Below are positions 37,043-48,058 of a stretch of 64,000 nt of DNA, in pieces. Within the stretch, counting starts at the first letter, position 1. The number at the start of each line of letters is the position of its first letter. The translations under genes were made by a program, and so were the position numbers. The notes under the pieces were generated by a model. That model ran no database searches. It worked only from the letters and a program-made list of their open reading frames with translations, and was not told the origin of the DNA. The stretch is from Adiantum capillus-veneris. Its lineage: Eukaryota > Streptophyta > Polypodiopsida > Polypodiales > Pteridaceae. The stretch covers positions 104,546,141 through 104,610,140 of the forward strand of contig CM043942.1 in assembly GCA_014529385.2 (NCBI GenBank). The letters are read 5' to 3'.

Positions 37043-37199
37043 CACTATGAGAGATCGTGGTGTTTACCGCGGGCCATTACCGCAAAACAAGAGAGAGGAA
37101 TTCAAAATGAGGAGAGAGAATCGTTTTGATGCAGAAGCGGCACTTTACCGCACATATTACCGCACAAATATCCGCGATTATTGCCGCAAACATTACCGC
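37043..37199. repeat. CACTA-2 left terminus and subterminal TTACCGC motifs
   Basis: Exact TTACCGC copies start at 37064, 37077, 37145, 37157 and 37193, with near copies (TTGCCGC, GCGATTA) between. The same motif, in both orientations, fills the right end. Such subterminal repeats are where the accessory protein (TnpA in Spm) binds; binding here is inferred. Confidence 0.85.
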
Positions 37200-37439
37200 T
37201 AAGACAGGCTGGAACCCCTTCCCCCTCCCTCTCCCGCGGGTTTCCATTTAAATCCAATACAACTCCTACACTCTCCAAAATGCTTGCTCACTTCACTTAA
37301 TCTCTCTTTCACTCTAAAAATTCTATACATAAATCATTGAACTCACAACAAAACCATTACAAATACTATTCATAAGCACGTAACGAAACATTTGCAAATT
37401 AATCGTATACTACACCAAGTGAAAGAATGGAGAGTTTTT

Positions 37440-40400
37440 TTAATTCTCATCTTGTATAAGATCTCTACAAGCACTAGGATCCATATTTAAACCCATAGTA
37501 TTCAAATCAATAAACAAATTTAGATATTCTTCCTCCTCTCCATCACCTCCTGTAGAATCATCATCGCTTTCTCCCTCTTCCTTCTCCTCAAGATGACTAT
37601 TTGCAAGGCTTGGCTGACCTTCTTCAACTTCTACTACATCTTCCTCTGCATCTTGTGGTGATGGTATGATGGGATCAATTACCGGCTCAATGTTCGTCTC
37701 TACAAAGATAGATCTACCCCGCGGCGTGACTGGAATGACATACCAAAGTCTTCTTTGAAATATACATGGCACATAAAAGACCTGTACGTCACACACTAAG
37801 AATAAGCTGATATACATAACTTAAATTTTTAATTTAAGTTAATTGTACATAGCCTAAATTATCTGTTCGCAACTACTAGGATACACCATAATGGAATTGG
37901 GTGGAATCCACCATAATGAGCCCATTTTCATGTCTTTTGACCTCACCCGCAAACCATCGACACTCAAAGAGGATTTTGTGAAAATATCTGAAATCCACTT
38001 TGATTATTCTCTCTATAGTACCACAATATCTGACCTCATCTGTTGTTGTGTCAAAGTTTCCCATCACGCCACAATCATTAGTGGTCCGACGCTCATCTAT
38101 CTTGCGGGTGCGAAAATGTCGGCCTTCCGACCAAATGGAGTTGAAAATGAGACCCTACAATCACAATGCATAAGAGGTTACATCGCATTTCATTAAGTGA
38201 TTTGCATACATGCATACATAACATATACACACTCACCTTGCGCAAGCATCCTCGCGCATACTCCCATTCTTTAGGGCTTATTTGTTCTCCTTGTGCTTTG
38301 GCATTGTTCATGGCATTATGGATCCACTCTACTTGAATCAAGTCAGGATATTTTGCAAGCTCTTTAGGAAAAGGAGGTGCACGTCTACCTCCATGGGACC
38401 TCTTCCATGCATCTCTATCCCTTTCTCTAGTTGCGCGGGCTTCCAAGTACATATTGACCCATTTGGTCATGATAGTGGCATTGAGTAAAGAGTAGTTGTT
38501 GACTATGGCATGAAACTCTCTATCCATGACCAAGAGTGAGCCTTTTCCACTGGGAATGGTTGAGTGCTTCCTAGGATCCTCTTCTTCACTCCACAGACGA
38601 GGCAATGATGGATCCACTGTGATGAGATACTGTGAGACATACACAAATGCCTCTTGCACCACCCAACCTTCTGCCATGCTCGCCTGAAAACATTAAAACC
38701 ATATATTTTTATTAGTAACTCCATAGCGTTTAAATGCTATCTATATCGTATTTATTTTGCATACCTCCGGTTGTGACCTCAATCTAACAAAATCCTTTAA
38801 AGTCTTCAAGAATATCTCCAAGAAGAACATCCATCTAGAGTGAACCACCCCACAAATGGCAATCTCCTCAACAAGGTGAAGCAATAGGTGTATTTGGCTA
38901 ACAAGGATTGTACATGGGAATGCATCCTCAATAGCACACACTGCCTCTACTGCTAGCTGATGGGCTACTGGTATGGCTTCTACTTCTATCTCCTTGGAGC
39001 TCACAAATCTACAGGGTAAACGTTATATAGTAGATGAAAAAATTTTCCAAAGTTCATGCATGCACAACATGATATAGTACTTGAAAAAAACCCATTTACT
39101 CACAATCTCACCCACTTTGAATATTGCAGCCTTCACCTTAGTGTCCCCATAACCACTAATAGTTATGGGAAGTACAAACTACAAGCAATAAAACATCTTA
39201 GTGAATGTCAACCTATATATAAGGACACATAGACACCACAAATCGTTCTACTCTTACCTGAACGATTTTATGCCAATCGTGGGATTTCAATCCATACAAT
39301 TGAGTGGAGCCACCCTTTTTGGTTTTTGTGAAAGCACCTTTGATTGACCGCATATATCCCGTTGGAGTTCTGATGGATGCAATAACTTGCTTTGTCCGCT
39401 CTTGGTCTGCCTTTGACATTATTCACGGTGCTTTTGGGAGAATCATCTTTCCCCACTCCCCCATGCGGGGCGTGGCTGAAGGGGGGAGACGTCTAATGGC
39501 TCTTAAATCTTCCCTAGCACCCAATGAATCCTTCTTGCCAAATGTGATCCCATATAGCTTGCCCAACATTTTTGAATACATGCATAGGGTCCAATAAGTG
39601 CTGAATTTTCAACGAATCCCAATAGGGGAGCGACAAGAAGATTGAGTACCTCGACATACCCTTTGGCAACCCATTGGGAGGCGGTGAGGTACGATGATGC
39701 TTCTCCCAATGCTTCGCCCAATCAGCCATGTTCCAATGGAACGGCTACACTCCATTGATAGGGGGAGCATATCTACGATGTGAAGGAGGTAGGAAGCGAT
39801 GGTTGTTGGGATAGATCACCTTCCCAAGAAGAGGAGGTCTCTCTGTCACAAGGGAAGGGCCACAAGTGAGACACGCACTATGTCCAGATGTTGCCAATCC
39901 TGTCAAGAGGTAAACAAACGTTACACATGAGACGATAAACCTAAAGCAAAGAGTACAATTAACATGTGCATACTTGCCAGATACCTCTCCAAGTCCTTGG
40001 TAATCATGCATGGTCCACATGAGGATGCACTTGATGACGGCATTGCGGTCTCGTGGTGGCTGTGAAATGTCAATGATATCTATGCCTCTCCATAGTTCTT
40101 GAAGCTCATCAATAAGAGGCTGCAGATATACATCCATGTTTTTTACCTTGTGCTTTCCTGGAATAAGAAGTGATAGTAAAATGTTTCCCTTTTTTGTTGC
40201 CTCCCAAGGCGGAATATTGTAGTTTACAACAACCACCGGCCAAGTGCTCCATGAAGTAGAGCGGTGCCCAAATGGATTCACTCCATCACTAGCTAATCCA
40301 ATCCTCAAGTGACGAGGCTCATCCCTGAACTCTGGCCATGTGTCCGCTATGTGCTTCCACGCTGGTGAGTCAGCTGGCACTCTCATAATACCATCTGTGG

Positions 40401-41375
40401 AGTGGTTTTTTGCATGCCAACTCAAAAGCTCGCTTGTACCCTTCGATCTAAACATGTGTTGGATGCGAGGGATGAGTGGAAAATGCCTCAAAACTTTACG
40501 TGGAATTCTGTTGCTCTACATTCCTTCTTTGAACCTAGGCTCCCCGCACGATGGACATGTGTCACAATCGGCATGCTCATTACGAAAGAGCACACAATCG
40601 TTCACGCAAGCATGAATGCGATCATAATCCATCCCTAATGCAGTCACCACTTTGCCGGCTTTTCGTCTGTTCTCTGGCATGTGATTGCCAGGTGGCAGCA
40701 TCTTTCCTAGCAACCTATCACAAGAAGAAAGTACATTAGAAGCTAATTTATGCACTCCACAAGCATCCTTCACAATCTGTAAACATACCTCAAAAGTGCG
40801 TCGACACTAGCATTGCTCCATCCAAACATCGCCTGAAGGTTAAGGACTTCGAGAGAAGCCCTTAAAATGGAGTAAGAGCATCTATCATATAGTGCGGTGT
40901 GTGCCGAATCGAGTAGCTCACTCCTCGTTCGCTCGGAAGCTTCTTCGCATGCACACTCTGGTTCATGCTCCTCCTCTCGTGCAAAGAGATCCTCAACCAT
41001 TCTATGCAAATGGTCGTCTTCTGCATCCACATAAGGAGATGGGATGTGGTCACTCGGATAAGAGGGAGCAGCAGTACTTGGCTGATTTGATGTGCTTCCT
41101 CCCTCTCTAATGGATTCCTAGCGCATGCGCTCTTCCACCCTCCTTTCCCCTCCTCCACCAACCACACGCCAATGTGGGGTGACGTCAATAGCCGCAACAA
41201 TTCGCGGATCTTTTGTTTCCATCCGTGCACGCTTGCGAGGATCGTCCCATAGTCCATAATCTTCTACATGGCTCAAGCATATCCGTCGAAGTTGAGCAAT
41301 GGCGCATTTGCACCGCACGCATGGGCATGGTAATCGCTCGGCCAACCACCGTGATCTATCCGGTTCAGTGGACAA
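37440..41375 (-). pseudogene. TNP2-like transposase of CACTA-2, about nine exons, several lesions
   Basis: The product would be the catalytic transposase. Exon 1 (41375-40789) has CPCVRCK and AMFGWSNASVDALL. Later exons carry LGMDYDRIHACVNDCVLF, VLRHFPLIPRIQHMF, GVNPFGHRSTSWS and WTMHDYQGL; after a GC-AG intron (39977-39900) GHSACLTCGP; then LPYWDSLKIQHLLDPMHVFK; LYGLKSHDWHKIVQ; LVEEIAICGVVHSRWM (DUF4218-like, exon 39009-38764); MAEGWVVQEA (38684-38237); RYCGTIERIIKVDFR (DUF4216-like); and an acidic tail ending at 37440. Introns at 40788-40715, 39257 and 38236 start with GT. Stops at 41118-41120, 40516-40518 and 39745-39747 and a frameshift near 39530 disable it. Confidence 0.85.
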
Positions 41376-41621
41376 GCCAAAATCATCCCAAGAAACCTAC
41401 ATTAATAAATTACATACACTAATTAAAATCAAATTACCAAAGAATGTTAATAAAATATCAGTAAAAAGTAAAAATTAACCATTTAGGTAAAAATGTCAAT
41501 TTCAAAGTACTAGAAATACTTTCATTTTATAAATATTTTATAAAAAACATAGTACCAATAGATTGTGAGGATCAATAGTAATAATGTCAGAACGTGGCCA
41601 TCTGTTTATTTGGCCCGAATT

Positions 41622-41721
41622 TGCACCGCGATAATATTCGCGGTAATTTTTGCGGTAAGAGACGCGGTAATGCTCGCGGTAATAGGAGCGGAAAATCAAA
41701 TTTCAAATTTTTTTATAAATA
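41622..41721 (+). promoter_or_regulatory. CACTA-2 central promoter: GCGGTAA ladder plus TATA box
   Basis: GCGGTAA occurs at 41640, 41652, 41664 and 41676, exactly 12 bases apart, and TATAAATA follows at 41714-41721. The motif is the one repeated at both transposon ends. A CT-rich leader and a splice donor (CATGTAAGT, cut after 41903) lie downstream, so this is the likely promoter of the plus-strand gene, and possibly shared with the divergent transposase. Regulation by the element's own DNA-binding protein, as for TnpA in Spm, is an inference. Confidence 0.6.
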
Positions 41722-41744
41722 GGGGCACCTGCGTGCCCCGCGAA

Positions 41745-41903
41745 GTTCAAAGCCCTGAAATTCGAATTTCATCGTTTTCTCCACAAAAGCCGAGAGCGCG
41801 AACCTCACAACCTTGAGCTCTACCTCCATCTCTACTCTTCTACTCTCCACCATCTCTACTCTTCCACTCTCCTACCTTCTCCCAACAAGCGCTTCAATTT
41901 CAT
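41745..41903 (+). other. Probable noncoding first exon (5' leader) of the CACTA-2 plus-strand gene
   Basis: The segment lies about 25 bases below the TATA box, is rich in CTCTACTCTTC-type pyrimidine runs and ends at a consensus donor CAT|GTAAGT. The next acceptor is GCAG at 43600-43603 just before ACCATG. The exact transcription start is a guess. Confidence 0.5.
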
Positions 41904-41934
41904 GTAAGTTTTGTTGTTATGGTTTTTGATTTTT

Positions 41935-43230
41935 TCACACGCATACACACACACACACGCATACACACATGCATACACTCATACACACGCATGCACACAC
42001 ATGCATACACACACACTAATTAGTGCATGTGTACGTTCTTTACACACTAATTACACACACTAATTAGTGTGTGCATTATTCTAATGCACACACTAATTAG
42101 TGTAAGTAAAGACACACCAAAACTTAAATTTGTTAATTATTAGTTACTTGCAAAATCTAAACTTGTTAGATTTTATTACTTGCATAACCTAATATGTTAA
42201 ATTTGGGATTGGCCATGCACACACTAATTAATGTGTGTTAACACACACTAATTAGTGTGTGCATTGACCAATGTGATTGGTCAATGCACACACTAATTAG
42301 TGTGTTATTAGTGTGTGCATTGGCCAATGTGATTGGTCAATGCACACACTAATTAGTGCTCATTAACACACACTAATTTGTGTGTGATTAGTGTGTGCAT
42401 TGACCAATGTGATTGGTCAATGTACACACTAATTAGTGTGCTATTAGTGTGTGCATTGACCAATGTGATTGGTCAATGTACACACTAATTAGTGTGCTAT
42501 TAGTGTGTGCATTGGCCAATGTGATTGGTCAATGCACACATTAATTAGTTTTGGATTAGTGTGTGCATTGGTCAATTGGATTGGCCAATACACACATTAT
42601 TTAGTGTATGTGATTAGTGTGTGCATTGGCCAATGTGATTGGTCAATACACACACTATTTAGTGTGTGATTAGTGTGTGCATTGACCAATGGAATTGACC
42701 AATGCACACACTAATTAGTGTGTGATTAATCCAATTACACAAGCCAATGCACACACTAATTAGTGTATGTTAACACACACTAATTAGTGTGTGCACAAGC
42801 CAATTACACAAGCCAATGCACACACTAATTAGTGTGTGCACAAGCCAATTACACAAGACAATGCACACACTAATTAGTGTATGTTAACACACACTAATAA
42901 TTAGTGTGTGCACAAGACAATTATTCACGCCAATGCATACACTAATTAGTGTGTGCACAAACTAATGCACACACTAATTAGTGTGTGCACAATCTAATGC
43001 ACACACTAATTAGTGTATGTTAAAACACACTAATTAGTGTGTGCACAAGCCAATTACACAAGCCAATGCACACACTAATTAGTGTGTGTTAACACACACT
43101 AATTAGTGTACGTGTGCACAAGCCAATTACACAAGCCAATGCACACACTAATTAGTGTGTGTTAACACACACTAATTAGCGTATGTTAACACACACTAAT
43201 TATTGTGTGCACAAGCCAATTAAACAAGCC
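41935..43230. repeat. Palindromic CTAATTAG / ATTGGTCAAT array in the CACTA-2 leader intron
   Basis: About 25 copies of the palindrome core ACACTAATTAGTGT, many flanked by CACA/TGTG, are spread over 1.3 kb. In the left half (about 42185-42735) they alternate with ATTGACCAATGTGATTGGTC-type inverted pairs in units of about 56 bases. In the right half (42735-43225) they alternate with direct copies of CACAAGCCAATTACACAAGC. The array lies in the predicted first intron of the plus-strand gene, between the two divergent genes. Cores TAATTA and CCAAT are known homeodomain-type and NF-Y-type binding sequences; a role here is inferred. Confidence 0.9.
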
Positions 43231-43606
43231 AACACTAAAACACACACTAATTATGTTAAATTAAACAACAATCAACACAAAAACAGAAACATACCTCCAT
43301 GAGTAAGTCGTAGGTGACGTATTAGGTCCCAATGACTGTCCAAGTGATCACGCAATCGATCACACTAATCATAAACACAATAATCTCTTATTAGTCAATA
43401 CACACACTAATATCTTATTAGCACTCGAGGCTTTGCAAGATTCTTTTATAGGTTGTAGACACACATTGGATTCTTTCCACATTGGATTCTTTCAACATTG
43501 GATACTATAGAGAATCCAATGTTTGAAAAAAATCAATGTGTAAATTTTTAATCATATATTCAAATTTTATATCCTAGTTTAATCTTTGTCGTAATAAATG
43601 CAGACC

Positions 43607-45082
43607 ATGTCTTCTTCTTCCACACCACGCTTTCGCAGCATTGAGGATTTCATGGCAGACGGGATGTCATATCACGACGCTCTCTCTGCCTATCATTCAC
43701 AGTCGTCGCCTCAGCAGTCATCATCAAGGTTCGGCTGGTTTCGGGACGCTCTAGGTGGCTCCACTGTCGTACCTGTGACCGATCCAGATGTGGAGAGGGC
43801 ATTGCGTCTTCGGGCTGAGTGGTTAGGTTGACAGCAGACCCTTACACAGCGCTATTTACCCGCGCAGCTAGCAGCTTTTGGATTATCAGAGGTCTCTACT
43901 CCAACTGGTGGCACTCCATACCTGCAGAGTTTTCCAGCTACAGCTCTAGGTTCAACTTTTCCTTCACAGGGTCCAACGCCCCAGGGTCCGACGCCGTTGG
44001 GTGCGACGCCACGGGCGTCCACCTATCCATCACCTATCCCACCTTCTGTCCCAGATTCACGTCGGCGCTCTTCTGGCAGTCAGCATCAGAGCAGCTCGCG
44101 CGCTAGCGCCATTCGATCTCGACGAGGGAGCGGAGCTAGTTGTTGTTTTTTGGGGGGGGGGGGGGTAAAGTACTACAGATTCTCCTCCACGGTCACCGCT
44201 CCCTGCTCCAGCAGAAGATGAGGACCATGACATGCCTTCACCAGATGCTCGCGGGTTATACTACCAGGTTCATAGAGGAGGTATGGTGGATCTCGGGACA
44301 GCACAGGGCAGGAGATTCCGCACACACGTCAACCAATTAATCCACTCCACATGTATCAATTGTTTTCTCAAATTTGATCAGCAAGATCCCTACAATCTCA
44401 CATATATAGAGACAACCATGCACATGAGTTTCCCCAACCCTGAGGGGCAACAATTCTCAAGGCAATGGTTGCAAGAGCATGTCAAAAAATTTCTGAAGAA
44501 CAAAAAATCTAGTGTGAGGAGAGTGGCAAAGAAGACAATGGAGTATCCAGAGCATAGCTATCGGCCAGGAAATGTCCATGATGTGGAGTGGGAGACCGCT
44601 ATGGGCGAGAAAGAGGACGAAAGGGCAACCGGTGCGAGGATGTATACGCGTCAAGTTGAGGCCAGATCCCATCAGACTCCTACGCATTATGGTTCGGGAG
44701 GAAAAACGGCTTGGAAAGACAAATATGTAAGTAAAAATATTAGTTTTATTGTAAAAAATCTAATGTTTTTCATTTAATTAATTGGTTGCTATTTTTTGTC
44801 AGTATAACATTACCATGAGTCGCCCGAACAGAGAAGTGCAGAGATATAGAGAGAACCATACCAAGTATCAAACTTGGTGTTGGTTGTTTGAAAATCAAAT
44901 GATCTCTCGAGAGGAGTTCGAAAATGCGTGCAAAAGTCTACAACATGTAAGTTTAATCTTATCTAAATAATCAAATTGTTGATTTTATATCAAATATTAA
45001 ATAACAAAGTGTTAATTGTTTCTTTTTTATGGTTTTGCAGAGTCAAGGAGTTCCACGTGAAATGCTGCCAACTCCCCCATGA
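43607..45082 (+). pseudogene. Accessory protein gene of CACTA-2 (TnpA/ORF2-type), three coding exons
   Basis: The first in-frame ATG after the acceptor is at 43607. Coding exon 1 (43607-44726) starts MSSSSTPRFRSIEDFMADGM, has a Pro/Thr/Ser-rich linker (GPTPQGPTPLGATPRAS) and a basic region (FLKNKKSSVRRVAKKT, HQTPTHYGSGGKTAWKDKY). Introns with GTAAGT donors and AG acceptors fit 44727-44802 and 44947-45040. Exon 2 (44803-44946) has MSRPNREVQRYRENHTKYQT and exon 3 (45041-45082) ends LPTPP before TGA. A TGA at 43829-43831 and a frame break at a 14-G run (44152-44165) are the only lesions seen. The position and basic, spacer-rich make-up suggest the TnpA-like DNA-binding partner; similarity to the Transposase_24 family is only suggestive. 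Confidence 0.65.
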
Positions 45083-45331
45083 GCATCCTCTATTTTGTAT
45101 ACGCGGGCCCCGTTTGCCCTATCCCACATGACCATACTCTATTTTGTACACGCGGGCTTTTTTTGCCCTTTATGTAAAAGCAATACCTATCATTTTTTGG
45201 CTCAATACCTCCCCCAATTGTAATTCCACTTATGTAAATGAAATTATCAATCTTTTTTTGGCTCAATGTATTGTCCAATTGTGATATTTTGTTGTAATTA
45301 ATAATAATTTTGTAAAATAACTTTAAAAAAA

Positions 45332-45393
45332 AAAAAATAGATGACCTTTTGGATGGTCCTCCAAAGGACAATCCAAACGATCATCTATTTTTT
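45332..45393. repeat. 62-bp imperfect hairpin near the right end of CACTA-2
   Basis: The arms 45332-45360 and 45365-45393 pair with about three mismatches over 29 bases around a CCAA loop. It sits after the plus-strand gene and before the right subterminal repeats. It could shape the 3' end of the transcript or be a small foldback insertion. Confidence 0.8.
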
Positions 45394-45409
45394 TAAAATA
45401 AATCCCTTC

Positions 45410-45623
45410 GCGGTAATGCTCGCGATAAGCCTGACGCGGTAATATGTGCGAGTACTGTTGCAGCAAAGCACGCGGTAATATTTGCGGAAATATTGCCACA
45501 TCCATTACCGCATCAGTTACCGCTAGACCATTACCGCCAGCTTTGCCGCAGTATTTGCCGCGTACGGTTTTGTTTGTTTTTTTGCGGTAATGTGAGCGAT
45601 AATACCGCGCATATGTTATAGTG
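45410..45623. repeat. CACTA-2 right subterminal motifs and terminus
   Basis: GCGGTAA occurs at 45410, 45436, 45472 and 45584, and TTACCGC at 45505, 45517 and 45531. The end is TTATAGTG. Motif density equals the left end, but both orientations are mixed. Confidence 0.85.
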
Positions 45624-47046
45624 TTTGTGCTCCTAAATGTTTTTCTATAAGAGCAGGGATTTCATTCACGTCTTCACATGAAGTGTGAAGTGGTAATTAC
45701 AGAGTGTTAATAACATCGAATTCACAATAACTTGCTAGAGCCGGCCCTTCATCTTAGCCCGCCAGGAATCCCTTTTAGCCCTTCGGTCCCCGCTAGGTGA
45801 GAATCGATGTCCGACGGGCCCTCCTATTTCGTCTTCCCGGACCCCATATTTGGAGGTGACTATATAAACATTGTCCCCTACTCTTGGCCCTCCATTTTGG
45901 CACACTCTATCAAGATTCCACTAGCAATTTTTGTTGAGATTTACTTGTTTGGCTTTAGTCCAGATAACTTTTATCCCTATATTTTCTAAAATCCACAATA
46001 GTTACCTCCCTTGGGTGTCTATCCGCATGGAAACAAGGTTGGTAGGGAGCATCCTCGTGGAGGATTTAGGTGGTGTAAATGCCTGAGGCTCATTTCTATA
46101 GTTGTAACGGAGCGCTCCATATCATTACACCTGCGTGCTTTTTTGTTACGTTTAGTTACCTCCTCTGGTTGTCTATCGGCTTGTAAAGAGGTTTGGGTAG
46201 GGACCATTCTCGTGGAGGGTTTAGGTGGGGCAAGTGCCTGTTGCTCATTTCTATAGTTGGAATGGAGCGCTCCTTATCACTACATCGGCGTGCTTGTTTT
46301 TTACGTTTAGTTACCTCCCCTAGGTGTCTACCCTCTTGGAAACAGGTTTGGGTAGGGACCATCCTCGTGGAGGGTTGAGGTAGTGCAAGTTACTAAGGAT
46401 CATTTCTATAGCTAGAATGGAGAGCTCCTTATGAGTGCACCAGACTTGGGCGGCCAAGGGTGTGAACATATTGTAAGGTCTATAAAAGCCTTTAAAAGTA
46501 ATAAAACTCTCTTTCATTTTGTGCCTCAACAAGCGTGCCTTATTTTATCCTCTTCTCTCTCTTCTTCTCTGTAGACACTTCACTCGACATAGCCATGTCA
46601 ATAAGAGACACTATCCGCTTTCGTTGCCTACTGTACCAGATGGTATTAGAGATTTGGTCTATAGGTCTAAGCTTGGAGATTAAGAGTCATTTCAGAAGAC
46701 AAGGCTGAGAAGTTTTAGGCACAACTCTTCACATCCGCTTTCGTTGCCTACTGTACCAGATGGTATTAGAGATTTGGTCTATAGGTCTAAGCTTGGAGAT
46801 TAAGAGTCATTTCAGAAGACAAGGCTGAGAAGTTTTAGGCACAACTCTTCACATCATTGCACTAGAGCAACTATGGTGTTTTCCCACTTGACGTGAAATC
46901 TTGACGTGAAGTGCTCTCTGCACGCCATGGAGAAGATAGAATTAGCTATGCTTACCCTCATAGGCTCCTCGCTCTTGAGATTTTCGAGTAGGTATAGGAG
47001 TTGTTTCTCTCAGACAATGGGATTCTACATGTATGATGTGGGAAAG
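45624..47046 (+). repeat. 1,350-bp repeat unit, copy 2, split by CACTA-2
   Basis: Together with 36993-37042 this rebuilds a full unit parallel to 35643-36992. It holds minisatellite units starting at 46000, 46154 and 46309, a TATAAAAGCC box near 46480, TGGTATTAGAGA near 46640 (similar to a tRNA-Met primer site), and a perfect 120-bp tandem duplication. Past 47046 the similarity to copy 1 stops. Confidence 0.8.
46613..46855. repeat. Perfect 120-bp tandem duplication
   Basis: Bases 46613-46732 are repeated exactly at 46733-46852 and include the primer-site-like TGGTATTAGAGA. Copy 1 of the host repeat (about 36670-36790) has the segment once. Either it is a very recent duplication or an assembly artefact. 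Confidence 0.95.
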
Positions 47047-47513
47047 TTCAGTTCGGGGAACAAGACTCTGTTGTGCATTAGAAGAATATATCGTAGAGGT
47101 CTTCATGTTTGTATAGTGTGGAGCAGTCCTCTCGGGTTCTACACAACAGATAAGATTCCCAAGATCTCGGATGAGGTCAAGATGCTATGTTGGAGCGCCT
47201 TTCGTCTTTGATCTGTCGTGACCTCTACCATTGCCCCTTCCCCTGCCTGCGCCTTCAAGGTCGAGGCAAAAAAAGATGAATGGATTCCCGATTTGGCATT
47301 CTCTGCTTACCTTATTCTCACCATGGCTTTGGTATTCTCTGCGTTGGGTTTGTGAAAGCAAAGAACACCACGAATATCATGCTTACCAATTTGTTCGATG
47401 CAGTCACTGACAAAGATTGGTGCCACAAACACACACACACACACACCATTTTTGTTGGGCTAGGGTGGATCAACAAGACTAGCATTCATGGTGATAGCAT
47501 TGCTTACTTACAC

Positions 47514-47518
<5 letters not shown>
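47047..47518. other. Unidentified sequence, possibly gag-like
   Basis: An open stretch around 47260-47345 reads FKVEAKKDEWIPDLAFSAYL in one frame and is broken soon after. A (CA)n tract lies at 47431-47448. I cannot assign it. Confidence 0.35.

Positions 47519-47558
<40 letters not shown>
47519..47558. repeat. (GA)n microsatellite
   Basis: A pure GA tract of about 40 bases. Confidence 0.95.
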
Positions 47559-47561
<3 letters not shown>

Positions 47562-47672
47562 CTCAAAACATAACTTGATTATGTTATAAAAACTGACAAG
47601 ACGCATACAATGATAATGGGTTGGAAATGTGTACAAGAAACTAGCTACATATATAGTAGCGTCTAGTGGCTA

Positions 47673-47940
47673 GATGAACCTCTCAAGGGTCACAGGTTCC
47701 TTTTCCCAAGGGTCAAGGGGCAACTCTCCAAAGGTCAAGAGTGGCTCCATAAAGTGTGAAAAAGGCATGCTAATTGGGATGGCAATTTATACTCTTGTGC
47801 AACTTATCTTCCACATGTGCTAAGACATGTGCCCTCACATGCTTACTTGTTTACTGAACTGTTTCCTATACAAGAGACGGTTCTCACACCAGCTCTTGGC
47901 ATTAGTCCAAAGGACACAAACCCTACAATCCTCCCCTTGG
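47673..47940 (-). repeat. LTR-like repeat of an older minus-strand element, with polypurine tract
   Basis: On the minus strand CCAAGGGGAGGAT (47940-47928) precedes TGTAGGGTTTGTGTCC (from 47927), the layout of a polypurine tract and 3' LTR start. The segment matches 52684-52935, whose minus-strand start is TGTTGGGTTTGTGG. The copia element lies between the two copies, so it inserted into this older element. Confidence 0.6.
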
Positions 47941-48058
47941 ACTTTGGTTTCTGCAAGTGAGCGACTCAATTCCACACAGGTAGAAGTCACATAGACTAGG
48001 TAATCACGTAGACTAGAAGTAGGTCTCCACAATGACTGCCAAGTCACGAGCCACTAGC

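Larger units (their letters stand above)
37043..45623. mobile_element. Complete-length CACTA transposon CACTA-2 (8,581 bp)
   Basis: It starts CACTAT at 37043 and ends ATAGTG at 45623, with TTT on both sides (37040-37042, 45624-45626). The flanking sequences join to match 35643 onward, where the site exists unoccupied, which proves the boundaries and the 3-bp duplication. Both ends are crowded with TTACCGC/GCGGTAA motifs. Inside are a TNP2-type gene (minus) and a divergent second gene (plus) with a shared middle region. The coding damage suggests it can no longer supply its own transposase, though its ends look usable. Confidence 0.93.

Noticed and set aside
41935-43230. CRISPR-like array
   Set aside because: Units vary, are self-complementary and lack unique equal-length spacers; the context is a plant transposon.
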